The translations under genes were made by a program, and so were the position numbers. Below the pieces are notes generated by a model. That model had not been told where the DNA came from. It worked only from the letters and a program-made list of their open reading frames with translations, and made no database searches. A stretch of DNA of 18,134 nucleotides. Source: Lachnospiraceae bacterium (GTDB lineage: Bacteria; Bacillota; Clostridia; Lachnospirales; Lachnospiraceae). Shown here one piece after another: positions 1 through 7,107 of this stretch. Position 1 is the stretch's first letter, and the number at the start of each line of letters is the position of its first letter. Where the stretch lies: contig JAEDOO010000025.1 of the NCBI GenBank assembly GCA_016301965.1, positions 1-18,134 on the forward strand. The letters are read 5' to 3'.

Positions 1-23
1 GGCTGCTGCACAATGCAACAGCC
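1..23 (-). terminator. Hairpin after the shell-protein operon, possible terminator
   Basis: Arms 1-10 and 14-23 pair over 10 bp, with one G-U wobble, around a 3-nt loop (11-13). It starts 15 nt past the stop codon of the second shell gene. Whether a U-tract follows cannot be seen because the window ends at the hairpin, so it could also be an intercistronic hairpin. Confidence 0.45.
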
Positions 24-37
24 CCTTCATTCTCTAC

Positions 38-328
38 TTATTTACCCGGGAATTTGGCAGCCATTTCATCTACAAACTTTGCCATCTCCTCATGCGGATT
101 GGAAATCACTGCAGTATAAAATACCTCGCAGGGCGGATTTTCCGCAACCGCATTCACTGCCGCATTCACTGCGGACAGATCACCTGCCATAAAAATAGTA
201 ACATGCCCACCACATTTGGTATTCCAGGTCTTAAAATATACATCGGAAGTCTTTACCATCTTATCTACACAGAGAATGGCATTGGAGCTTCCCAAAACTT
301 CAACTAATCCGTAAGCTGCGTCTTTCAT
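38..328 (-). CDS. BMC-domain microcompartment shell protein with a pore-loop cysteine
   Basis: A 96-residue single BMC domain (Pfam PF00936 type), the kind that forms hexameric tiles in the protein shell of bacterial microcompartments. The opening AAYGLVEVLGSSNAILCVDK and the later MAGDLSAVNAAVNA follow the usual BMC-H pattern. The loop that lines the central pore reads NTKCGGHVT and carries Cys39. In the shell protein PduT a cysteine at about this place (Cys38) binds an iron-sulfur cluster, so a redox role is conceivable but inferred. I chose ATG at 328 because AGGAG lies 7 nt upstream; a GTG at 331 would be only 4 nt from it. The gene follows the other shell gene by 17 nt, so the two are co-transcribed. 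Which enzymes the shell encloses cannot be told from this window. Confidence 0.9.
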   Translation of the reverse strand: MKDAAYGLVEVLGSSNAILCVDKMVKTSDVYFKTWNTKCGGHVTIFMAGDLSAVNAAVNAVAENPPCEVFYTAVISNPHEEMAKFVDEMAAKFPGK

Positions 329-345
329 CACTCTTCTCCTTTGCC

Positions 346-642
346 TTATTTATTAATGGTCATATGAAGCATGATCTCGGTATCCGGTGAGGGTGCCGGG
401 ATGATTACAGATTTTGTAATCGGAGATAAGCGCTTGGCAGCTTCCTCTGCAGCCTCCATAGCTGCTTTAATGTCGGATACGCGTCCGCGCAATTTTACAC
501 ATGCTCCGCTTTTCAGACGGTTACGCTCAATACCTTCTACTTTGACATCTGCTGCCTTGACTGCTGCGTCGATTGCCACACAACAAACCAGATAGCTGTC
601 CGCTTCGAATGCGCCTACTGCTGCGCCATTATATTCGCTCAT
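346..642 (-). CDS. BMC-domain microcompartment shell protein (BMC-H)
   Basis: A 98-residue single BMC domain covering nearly the whole protein. The N-terminal strand AAVGAFEADSYLVCCVAIDA, the helix around AAVKAADVKVEGIER, the pore-loop segment NRLKSGACV and the second helix SDIKAAMEAAEEAAKR match the hexamer-forming BMC-H fold, and the IIPAPSPDTEIML tail is typical of it. The reading frame extends upstream to an ATG at 663, but AGGAGG sits 5 nt before the ATG at 642, so translation almost certainly starts there. It is the first gene of a short operon with its own promoter (693-721) and precedes the second shell gene. The two proteins differ strongly in the pore loop, which fits two shell tiles with different pores. 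Partner enzymes are not visible here. Confidence 0.9.
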   Translation of the reverse strand: MSEYNGAAVGAFEADSYLVCCVAIDAAVKAADVKVEGIERNRLKSGACVKLRGRVSDIKAAMEAAEEAAKRLSPITKSVIIPAPSPDTEIMLHMTINK

Positions 643-692
643 AGCATCCTCCTGTATGTACACACACTACTTATGTGCAAAATTCTATCCTT

Positions 693-721
693 ATTATACT
701 GATTTGCTGGCAAAAAAGCAA
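693..721 (-). promoter_or_regulatory. Sigma-70-type promoter of the shell-protein operon
   Basis: On the minus strand a perfect TATAAT (693-698) lies 17 bp from TTGCTT (716-721). The start codon at 642 is about 50 nt downstream, leaving a leader of roughly 40 nt. The spacer holds TGCCAGCAAA (703-712), which resembles sites at the aminotransferase promoter (7002-7053). Confidence 0.75.
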
Positions 722-771
722 TACCAGGTACCATAAATTTTCAGATTTCCGCGCATCCTAACGGCTTTTTC

Positions 772-1965
772 TTATGGGTTACAGCGCTTACAGGGTACAT
801 ACCCCTGAGAGATCACTTCCTCTCTGGTACCAGTGAAATCTTTTCTGTTTTTCTTTTTAATATCATCAGCACTGGAACACCAGGGATAATGAAATTTCTT
901 TGTATTCTTATTTAAAACGTAGTCCCGCTCTTCTTTCGCATTACCGCCATCCTGTTCAGCAGAGGTTTCTTCCTGCACCGCTGCCGTCACTACATTCTCC
1001 AAAGACTGATCTCCAGCTGCAGCCTTTGTTTCCTCCAAAGCATCTGCTGCGAAGACTTCCAGTTCCGAAGCTATACCCCGTACATTTTCTGTCTGGTCAT
1101 CCTCAGCCAGCGCGCTGTCCCCGGTGGCATAGTCAATGGTTATTCCGGGCTGCACGTTATAACAATACACATGAAAACTCAGTGATTTTCCTCTGTCCTC
1201 CACGGAGGAGGCCTCTATCTCGACACCGGAAGCCACCAGATTGTCTCCCTCATACAGCGGTGTTACCCGGTAAAGTACATGATTCCCTGTATTATGTACA
1301 TAATCCGCCACTTGATTTTCATAGGGCAGCATACCTTCCGTATTCAGATACCGAGTTCCGGTGATCAGATTCTCTGTGTTGGCATTCTCGCCGCTGAGCA
1401 TATAAGCAATCAAATGGCAGCGGTTGTACAGATACTTTCCATCCACAAAATCGTATTTCACCGTATGCCATCCGGAGGGTTTTACCATACCGATGGCCCC
1501 TCTCTCCTCCGTAGGCATAATCTCCTCACCCACACAGGCGTAAGCTGCATGGCAGCGGCCCAGTTCATCCAGAGGGCTGTACTGTTCAAAAGCCTCCGTC
1601 GTATAGTCTTCCTCTGTAAATCCCGGCACATTCTGGTTGACTTCTATAGCTGCCTCGCCGCTGTACGCCGGTATTTCGCCCACAGACAGCGTCTGAATAG
1701 TCATATCCGGCGCTGCTTTTTCTGAATCCTTTGTCTGCTCCTGTAAAGCTGCCTCTTCCTGATCCTGCCCTTCTGCCTTTGAAACAGCAGACTTCTCTGC
1801 CTGATCCCCGGAAGACACTTCAAAAATAACACTGTCTTCTGCCTTATCAAGTTCTGGCTGATCGCTTTTTCCTGTCTGTCCGCCGAGACCTGCCGCAAAC
1901 AGTATCAGCAGAAGTATACTCAATACGGCGTTTCTCTTCCCGTGTTTTCTCATTCGTTTTCCCAT
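772..1965 (-). CDS. Exported EndA-like DNA/RNA non-specific endonuclease with C-terminal Cys/His module
   Basis: A 397-residue protein with four parts. Residues 1-30 are a basic stretch plus a hydrophobic segment (AVLSILLLILFAAGL), a signal peptide or membrane anchor. Residues 31-97 are a polar, Glu/Gln/Lys-rich linker. Residues about 98-275 form the nuclease domain (Endonuclea_NS_2 type), with YNRCHLIAYML (His184 as likely catalytic base), the NTENLITGTRYLN segment and PYENQVADYV, which would supply a metal-binding Asn. After a second acidic linker, residues 346-397 form a small module with His359, Cys363, Cys392 and Cys395 (HxxxC and CxxC), probably a metal-binding site like that of Ada-type domains. 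EndA relatives degrade extracellular DNA or process it for uptake; which applies here is unknown. The start has GAGGGG 5 nt upstream. It is monocistronic, with its own promoter at 2000-2028. Confidence 0.85.
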   Translation of the reverse strand: MGKRMRKHGKRNAVLSILLLILFAAGLGGQTGKSDQPELDKAEDSVIFEVSSGDQAEKSAVSKAEGQDQEEAALQEQTKDSEKAAPDMTIQTLSVGEIPAYSGEAAIEVNQNVPGFTEEDYTTEAFEQYSPLDELGRCHAAYACVGEEIMPTEERGAIGMVKPSGWHTVKYDFVDGKYLYNRCHLIAYMLSGENANTENLITGTRYLNTEGMLPYENQVADYVHNTGNHVLYRVTPLYEGDNLVASGVEIEASSVEDRGKSLSFHVYCYNVQPGITIDYATGDSALAEDDQTENVRGIASELEVFAADALEETKAAAGDQSLENVVTAAVQEETSAEQDGGNAKEERDYVLNKNTKKFHYPWCSSADDIKKKNRKDFTGTREEVISQGYVPCKRCNP

Positions 1966-1999
1966 TTTTACCCCTCATTTCTTCAATTTCTCCTTGCAC

Positions 2000-2028
2000 A
2001 GTATACCGCTTTTTTCTGTGCATGACTA
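2000..2028 (-). promoter_or_regulatory. Promoter of the endonuclease gene
   Basis: Minus-strand TATACT (2000-2005) and TAGTCA (2023-2028) are separated by 17 bp. The predicted transcript starts about 28 nt before the ATG at 1965, just leaving room for the GAGGGG ribosome site. Confidence 0.6.
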
Positions 2029-2123
2029 CCGGTTTATCCGTAGCGCAGAGAAAGACTTTTAAAGGATAGCGAGGTATTCCGCATAAAACGACCCATGAGG
2101 AGATTTTCACCGAAAGCGACAAG

Positions 2124-2162
2124 AAATCCCGGATCCAAGGGAGAAAGGATCCGGGATTTTTT
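2124..2162 (-). terminator. Terminator hairpin at the end of the glycerate kinase operon
   Basis: Arms 2124-2136 and 2147-2159 are exact reverse complements (13 bp, core CCCGGATCC) around a 10-nt loop. The hairpin begins about 13 nt past the glycerate kinase stop codon. On the minus strand the tail is only TTTCTTGT, while on the plus strand six T follow (2157-2162), so it should also stop antisense transcripts. It separates the four-gene operon from the endonuclease promoter. Confidence 0.75.
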
Positions 2163-2172
2163 GCTGTATGTA

Positions 2173-3405
2173 TCATTCATCCAGAAGTGCTACCGCAACA
2201 TCGTTGACATTGGTACCTGTCGGGCCGGTGATGATGAGTCCATCCGTGGCTTTTAAAGCATTGTAGGCATCGTTCTGGCGAAGAACCGTAAATACATCTA
2301 TATTCTGTTTTTTGAGATATTCCATGGCAGAGCCGTCCACATAGCCGCCCGCCGCATCGGTGGGGCCGTCCGTTCCGTCACTTCCCACGGAAAAAACACA
2401 GGCATTGGGAATTCCTGCTATTCCGGGGGCTGCAGCCAGCGCCAGTTCCTGATTCCTGCCGCCTTTACCGGTGCCGGTCAGATGCACTACCGTCTCACCG
2501 CCGGCGATAAAGCAGCATCGTTTTCCTGATCTGGCATGGGTCTTAAGGATACTGGCCAGCATACTTCCGGCTTCCCGGGCCTCACAGCACAGTTCATCCG
2601 TAAGAAGTACCGTCTCGTATCCGAGTTCTTCAGCCGCATTCTGAGCCGCCCTGCACAGTTCCCGGACACTGCCTGTAATCTGTGTTGTCACATTAGACAG
2701 CGTCTTTGGTGTTTCCTGTTTCAGAAGCTCCTGAACCTGGGAAGACAGCTTCAGCTGATATTTCTCAGCAATCGCTTCCGCCTGTTCACAGGTAGAGGCA
2801 TCCGGGTATGCCGGGCCTGAGGCGATCATGTCGAGGGGATCGCCCACAATATCGCTGAGAACGATGGCATATACCCGGGCGGGCATACAGGCCAGGGCAA
2901 AACGGCCGCCTTTTACCGCAGACAGACGTTTGCGGATCGTATTCATCTCCACAATGTCCGCGCCGCAGGCAAGCAGCTGTTTGGTGATATCCTGCAGCTC
3001 TTCTCCGGGAATCAGCGGTTTTTCAAACAGTGCGCTTCCTCCTCCGGAGAGAAGGAAGATCACAGTGTCGTATTCATCAAGACCGCTGACCTTTTCCAGT
3101 GCTTTTTCTGTCGCGTCAAAGCTGTTCTGATCCGGCACGGGATGACCTGCCTCATAGCATTCCACCCCGGGGATCTCTCCTTTGACATGCTCATACTTCG
3201 TGATCACAATACCGTCATCCACTTTTCCCAGGACACGGACCGCTGCAGCCGCCATCTGCCAGGCAGCTTTGCCGGCTGCCACCAGAACCGTGCGGCCGCC
3301 GTTGCCCTGGAACTGCTCCAGCGCTTTTTCCACGGCCCGGTCCGGCAGCACAGCGTTTAAGGAAGAATTTATGATCTTATCTGCATTCTGTCGTAAAGAA
3401 CTCAT
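2173..3405 (-). CDS. Glycerate 2-kinase, MOFRL/TtuD-GckA family
   Basis: A 410-residue protein of the DUF4147 plus MOFRL architecture, a usual length for this family. It phosphorylates D-glycerate with ATP, normally at carbon 2, giving 2-phosphoglycerate for glycolysis. Visible marks are the N-terminal AAGKAAWQMA, the glycine-rich LLSGGGSALFEKP near residues 118-130, the MNTIRKRLSAVKGG segment, and the C-terminal signature FSVGSDGTDGPTDAAGG. This family is unrelated to GarK/GlxK, so those symbols do not fit. The start codon lies 1 nt beyond the stop of the dehydrogenase gene and has no strong ribosome site, only GGTGA inside the preceding coding end, so translation is probably coupled. It is the last gene of the aminotransferase operon and takes the D-glycerate that the preceding dehydrogenase would make. 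Confidence 0.9.
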   Translation of the reverse strand: MSSLRQNADKIINSSLNAVLPDRAVEKALEQFQGNGGRTVLVAAGKAAWQMAAAAVRVLGKVDDGIVITKYEHVKGEIPGVECYEAGHPVPDQNSFDATEKALEKVSGLDEYDTVIFLLSGGGSALFEKPLIPGEELQDITKQLLACGADIVEMNTIRKRLSAVKGGRFALACMPARVYAIVLSDIVGDPLDMIASGPAYPDASTCEQAEAIAEKYQLKLSSQVQELLKQETPKTLSNVTTQITGSVRELCRAAQNAAEELGYETVLLTDELCCEAREAGSMLASILKTHARSGKRCCFIAGGETVVHLTGTGKGGRNQELALAAAPGIAGIPNACVFSVGSDGTDGPTDAAGGYVDGSAMEYLKKQNIDVFTVLRQNDAYNALKATDGLIITGPTGTNVNDVAVALLDE

Positions 3406-3406
3406 T

Positions 3407-4372
3407 TTATTTATTCACCACATTGGTCGGCTGACCATCCAGGAAGGATTTAACATTATCCACGGTGATGTCCATAATTCTCTGGCGAGCCGCCTGTGCT
3501 GCCCAGGAAATATGGGGTGTGATCAGACAGTTTTTTGCGCTAAGCAGCGGGTTATCGCCCTTGATGGGCTCTGTGGAAACCACATCCAGACCGGCAGCAT
3601 AAACCTTTCCACTGTTTAAAGCGTCTGCCAGATCCTGCTCTACCACCAGCTGGCCGCGGCTATTATTGATCAGGATAACGCCGTCTTTCATCTTGGCAAT
3701 ATTATCTTTGTTAATGATGCCTTCTGTGGACGGGAACAGCGGGCAGTGAAGGAAGATCACATCCGACTGTGCCAGCAGTGTATCCAGATCCACATACTCG
3801 GCCAGAGCACGTCCGGATTCTGTTTCATGGGCATCGTAGGCAAGAACCTTCATGTTCAGAGCATTCAGGATCTTTGCAGTGGACTGGCCGATACGGCCCA
3901 GGCCGATGATACCAGCAGTCTTTCCATACAGTTCGATCATCGGGAAATCCCAGAAGCACCAGTCATCGTTGTGCTCCCATCTGCCTTCTTTCACTGCTGC
4001 ATCATGATGGGCGAAGTGAGAGCAGATCTCCAGCAGCAGGCCTACGGCATACTGTCCTACGATCTGCGTACCATAGGTAGGTACATTCATGACCGGAATA
4101 CCTTTTTCTTTTGCATATGCATAATCAATAACGTTATATCCTGTAGCCAGAACAGCAACTGCCTTGATATTCGGGCAGGCATCAAAGGTTTCCTTTGTCA
4201 GCGGAGTTTTATTGGTGATAACGATATCTGCATCTCCGATTTTTTCACGGATCACCGGTGCGTCTACATAAGAAACGCGATCATAAACCACCAGTTCTCC
4301 CAATTTTCCAAGCTCGTCCCAGGAAAGATCTCCCGGATTTTCTGTGTAACCGTCAAGTACTACAATCTTCAT
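3407..4372 (-). CDS. D-2-hydroxyacid dehydrogenase, probable hydroxypyruvate reductase
   Basis: A 321-residue NAD(P)-dependent D-2-hydroxyacid dehydrogenase, normal length for the family. The Rossmann motif GLGRIGQ is at 157-163. Catalytic residues of the family are visible: Arg239 in NNSRG, Glu268 in STEP and His287 in TPHISW. The substrate loop carries VLATGYNVID near 74-83. It interconverts a 2-oxoacid and a D-2-hydroxyacid. Hydroxypyruvate to D-glycerate is the best guess, because a glycerate kinase follows after 1 nt and an aminotransferase stands upstream in the same operon; sequence alone would also allow glyoxylate or another 2-oxoacid. An acidic residue (Asp180, in AYDAHE) after the second strand suggests NADH rather than NADPH. 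The start has AAAGGG about 7 nt upstream, and the gene begins 26 nt after gdhA. Confidence 0.88.
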   Translation of the reverse strand: MKIVVLDGYTENPGDLSWDELGKLGELVVYDRVSYVDAPVIREKIGDADIVITNKTPLTKETFDACPNIKAVAVLATGYNVIDYAYAKEKGIPVMNVPTYGTQIVGQYAVGLLLEICSHFAHHDAAVKEGRWEHNDDWCFWDFPMIELYGKTAGIIGLGRIGQSTAKILNALNMKVLAYDAHETESGRALAEYVDLDTLLAQSDVIFLHCPLFPSTEGIINKDNIAKMKDGVILINNSRGQLVVEQDLADALNSGKVYAAGLDVVSTEPIKGDNPLLSAKNCLITPHISWAAQAARQRIMDITVDNVKSFLDGQPTNVVNK

Positions 4373-4398
4373 ACTATATCCCTTTCTTCAAATACGAA

Positions 4399-5748
4399 TT
4401 AAAATACACCCTGCTCCATCATGGCTTCCGCTACACGCTCAAAGCCGGCGATGTTGGCTCCTGCAACAAGATTATAACCCAATCCATTGCGTTTTGCAGC
4501 ATCCACTGAATTTTTATAGATAGTATTCATGATATTGTGAAGCTGAGCATCTACTTCCTCTTCTGTCCACACCAGACGTTCACTGTTCTGGCTCATCTCC
4601 AGAGCAGACGTAGCTACGCCGCCGGCGTTTACAGCCTTGGAAGGTGCTACAATAATATCTCCCTGATCCATCAGATAGCGAAGAGCTTCGTTGGTGGTGG
4701 GCATATTAGCTACTTCAATATAGTAACGGATATGGTTTTCCGCGATCATCTTTGCTTCTTTCAGATGAACATCATTCTGCATGGCAGACGGCATACAGAT
4801 GTCTACCTTTACGCCCCAGGGCTTCTCTCCCGGGAAGAATTCCACGCCAAACTTATCTGCGTAATCCTGTACCTTGTTCCGTCCGGAGTTTCTCATGGTC
4901 ACCAGATAAGCGATCTTTTCCGGTGTATTTACGCCGTCCGGATCGTATACATAGCCGTCCGGTCCGGAAAGTGTCACTACCTTGGCTCCCAGTTCTGTAG
5001 CTTTTTTGCAGATACCCCAGGTCACATTGCCGAAACCTGCGCAGGCGATGGTCTTTCCTTTGATATCCTGTCCGTCATCTTTCAGAACGTTCTCCAGATA
5101 GTAAACAGCGCCGTATCCGGTAGCTTCCGGGCGGATCAGGCTGCCGCCGTAGGAAAAGCCTTTTCCTGTCAGCACACCGTTCTCAAAATTACCTTTCAGT
5201 CGTCTGTATTCACCGAAAAGGTAGCCGATCTCTCTTCCGCCGCATCCCATATCGCCGGCGGGAACATCCACGTCCGGACCGATGTAGCGGTACAGTGCCT
5301 GCATAAAGCTCTGGCAGAAACGCATGATCTCGTTATCGCTCTTTCCGGTAGGATCAAAATCAGAACCGCCCTTGCCGCCGCCGATGGGAAGACCGGTCAG
5401 GCTGTTTTTGAAGGTCTGCTCAAAACCAAGGAATTTCATGATACTCGGTGTAACGTTGGGCTGGAAACGAAGTCCGCCCTTGTACGGTCCGATAGCGCCG
5501 TTGAACTGGCAGCGGTAACCTGTATTGGTGTGCCATTGTCCCTGATCATCCTGCCATGTCACGCGGAAGGTGAACATTCTCTCCGGCTCTACCATTCGAT
5601 TCAGCAGATCTACTTTTTCATATTCCGGATGTCTCTCTACTACCGGTTCCAGAGAAGAAAGCACCTCTTCCACGGTCTGACAAAACTCCGGCTGTTCCGG
5701 ATATTTGTTTTTCACACCTTCAATAACACTGCTGATATATGCGTTCAT
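4399..5748 (-). CDS. gdhA: Glutamate dehydrogenase, class I hexameric
   Basis: A 449-residue enzyme interconverting glutamate and 2-oxoglutarate plus ammonium. Its length and sequence closely resemble the clostridial and enterobacterial hexameric enzymes. Catalytic Lys126 lies in PIGGGKGGSDFDP, Asp166 in DVPAGDMG, and the nucleotide-binding GFGNV is at 238-242. The C-terminal block EVANMPTTNEALR and the NAGGVATSALEMSQNSERL segment are family hallmarks. Coenzyme choice is uncertain: the SGPDG segment after the second strand is found in both NAD- and NADP-linked members. AGGAGG lies 10 nt before the ATG. The gene follows the aminotransferase by 46 nt and precedes the hydroxyacid dehydrogenase by 26 nt. 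In this operon it would regenerate 2-oxoglutarate, or supply glutamate, for the aminotransferase. Confidence 0.95.
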   Translation of the reverse strand: MNAYISSVIEGVKNKYPEQPEFCQTVEEVLSSLEPVVERHPEYEKVDLLNRMVEPERMFTFRVTWQDDQGQWHTNTGYRCQFNGAIGPYKGGLRFQPNVTPSIMKFLGFEQTFKNSLTGLPIGGGKGGSDFDPTGKSDNEIMRFCQSFMQALYRYIGPDVDVPAGDMGCGGREIGYLFGEYRRLKGNFENGVLTGKGFSYGGSLIRPEATGYGAVYYLENVLKDDGQDIKGKTIACAGFGNVTWGICKKATELGAKVVTLSGPDGYVYDPDGVNTPEKIAYLVTMRNSGRNKVQDYADKFGVEFFPGEKPWGVKVDICMPSAMQNDVHLKEAKMIAENHIRYYIEVANMPTTNEALRYLMDQGDIIVAPSKAVNAGGVATSALEMSQNSERLVWTEEEVDAQLHNIMNTIYKNSVDAAKRNGLGYNLVAGANIAGFERVAEAMMEQGVF

Positions 5749-5794
5749 TGCTGTTTTTCCTCCTGAAGCAATCGCTTTTTTTAAATGTTTGTTT

Positions 5795-6973
5795 TTATCT
5801 GTTTCTCAGTTCTTCAAATGCTTTTGCCATTCTGTCCATAGCCTCTACAATGCGCTCATAGCTGCAGGCATAGGAAAGACGGACATAGCCTTCACCCTCA
5901 GTTCCGAAAGCGGACCCCGGAACACAGGCAACACCTGCATGATCCAGCAGGTAATCCGCTACCTCTGCGGATGTCATGCCAAGAGATTTAACATTAACGA
6001 AGATATAGAAGGCACCCTCCGGAACTTTGCAGCTGATGCCTTCCATGGCATTCAGTGCTTCCACGGCGTAGTTTCTTCTCTTTTCGTATTCCTTCACCAT
6101 CATCTGTACATCCGGCTCAGCCTCCTCGAGAGCTACCACACCGGCGTCCTGCACGAAGGAAGCCGCGCAGGTATTGATATACTGATGTACGCGAACCAGG
6201 CCCTGGATCATCTCCACGGGAGCCGCACAGTAACCAAGTCTCCATCCGGTCATGGAATAGCATTTGGAAAATCCGTTCAGCGTGATGGTACGCTCTTTCA
6301 TACCTGGAAGAGAAGCGATGCTGACATGCTTTGCTCCGCCGTAAACCAGTTTCTCATAGATCTCGTCGGCAACTACGATCAGGTCATGCTTCTTGGCGAT
6401 CTCTGCCAGTTTTTCCAGTGTCTCGCGGCTCTGAACAGTACCTGTGGGATTTCCCGGTGTATTGATAACCATCATTTTGGTCTTGTCTGTGATCTTGCTT
6501 TCGATCTCATCCATATCGATCTGGTAGTTATTCTCTTCTTTCAGAGAATAGGTAACCGGAACGGCACCGAAGAAATGCGGTACATGGATGTAGTTGAGCC
6601 ATACCGGATTCGGTACCAGGACTTCATCGCCCTTATTCAGGAAAGCTGCCATAGAGGCATATGTACCTTCACCTACACCGATGGTTACCAGAATCTCCTC
6701 CGGTTTGTACTCCACACCGTTCTCTTTTGTCAGCTTCTCTGCGATCGCCGCGCGAAGCTCCGGTGTTCCGTAATTTGATGTATAGAAAACACGGCCTTTT
6801 TCCAGGCTGTCAAAAGCTGCTTTTTTGATGACTTCCGGTGTGTCAAAATCCGGACGGCCGATCTCCATGTGGATAATGTCCCGGCCCTCTTTCTGCATTT
6901 TGTTTGCGCGCTCCATCATTACACGAATACCGGAAAACGGAAGTGCTTCCATTCTTTCAGCTGTCTGAAACAT
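5795..6973 (-). CDS. PLP-dependent class I/II aminotransferase
   Basis: A 392-residue fold-type I aminotransferase of the AspC/AlaT-like group. Lys237 in GFSKCYSMTGWRLGY would hold pyridoxal phosphate. Asn175 in TPGNPTG, Asp203 in VADEIYEKL and Arg365 in YVRLSYA are the usual cofactor and carboxylate contacts. The frame extends to an ATG at 7039, but that codon lies in the promoter's -10 region. The ATG at 6973 has AGAGGAG 7-8 nt upstream and is preferred. Substrate cannot be read from the sequence. Context, with a hydroxyacid dehydrogenase and a glycerate kinase downstream, favours serine/hydroxypyruvate with glutamate or alanine as the other pair; alanine, aspartate or aromatic amino acids remain possible. 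It is the first gene of a four-gene operon. Confidence 0.9.
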   Translation of the reverse strand: MFQTAERMEALPFSGIRVMMERANKMQKEGRDIIHMEIGRPDFDTPEVIKKAAFDSLEKGRVFYTSNYGTPELRAAIAEKLTKENGVEYKPEEILVTIGVGEGTYASMAAFLNKGDEVLVPNPVWLNYIHVPHFFGAVPVTYSLKEENNYQIDMDEIESKITDKTKMMVINTPGNPTGTVQSRETLEKLAEIAKKHDLIVVADEIYEKLVYGGAKHVSIASLPGMKERTITLNGFSKCYSMTGWRLGYCAAPVEMIQGLVRVHQYINTCAASFVQDAGVVALEEAEPDVQMMVKEYEKRRNYAVEALNAMEGISCKVPEGAFYIFVNVKSLGMTSAEVADYLLDHAGVACVPGSAFGTEGEGYVRLSYACSYERIVEAMDRMAKAFEELRNR

Positions 6974-7001
6974 TTTAAATCTCCTCTCTGTAAAAACAAT
7001 G

Positions 7002-7053
7002 TTCACTGGCAGGATACTTTTCCCTGTCTCTGGGCTCATTATATGCCAGCGAA
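7002..7053. repeat. Inverted repeat spanning the aminotransferase promoter, possible operator
   Basis: TTCACTGGCA (7002-7011) and TGCCAGCGAA (7044-7053) are reverse complements at 9 of 10 positions. Their centres are 42 bp apart, close to four turns of DNA. One arm touches the -10 box inside the promoter spacer; the other lies about 20-29 nt past the predicted transcription start. Such placement suits a repressor binding two sites, but no regulator is encoded nearby. Confidence 0.45.
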
Positions 7054-7066
7054 ATAATAAAGTAAA
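7038..7066 (-). promoter_or_regulatory. Promoter of the aminotransferase-gdhA-dehydrogenase-kinase operon
   Basis: Minus-strand TATAAT (7038-7043) and TTTACT (7061-7066) are exactly 17 bp apart, with very AT-rich DNA upstream, including the 10-bp palindrome GAATTAATTC (7069-7078). The predicted leader before the ATG at 6973 is about 57 nt. Confidence 0.75.
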
Positions 7067-7107
7067 ATGAATTAATTCTATTGAAATTATTTAATATTTA
7101 AATGATT

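Noticed and set aside
1847..2176. 109-codon minus-strand frame upstream of the endonuclease
   Set aside because: It spans a terminator and a promoter and overlaps the endonuclease start in another frame; no family features.
4537..5766. 409-codon plus-strand open frame opposite gdhA
   Set aside because: It lies opposite a clearly conserved gene, shows no recognisable domain, and has an implausible Cys/His/Phe-rich composition typical of antisense frames.
5705..6778. 357-codon plus-strand open frame opposite the aminotransferase
   Set aside because: Mirror of a conserved coding sequence, without any motif.
6974..7039. Longer N-terminus of the aminotransferase from ATG 7039
   Set aside because: That codon overlaps the -10 box of the promoter, and the 6973 start has a strong ribosome site.
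7044..7057. CcpA cre site at the aminotransferase promoter
   Set aside because: TGCCAGCGAA shares only part of the cre consensus and lacks its right half.
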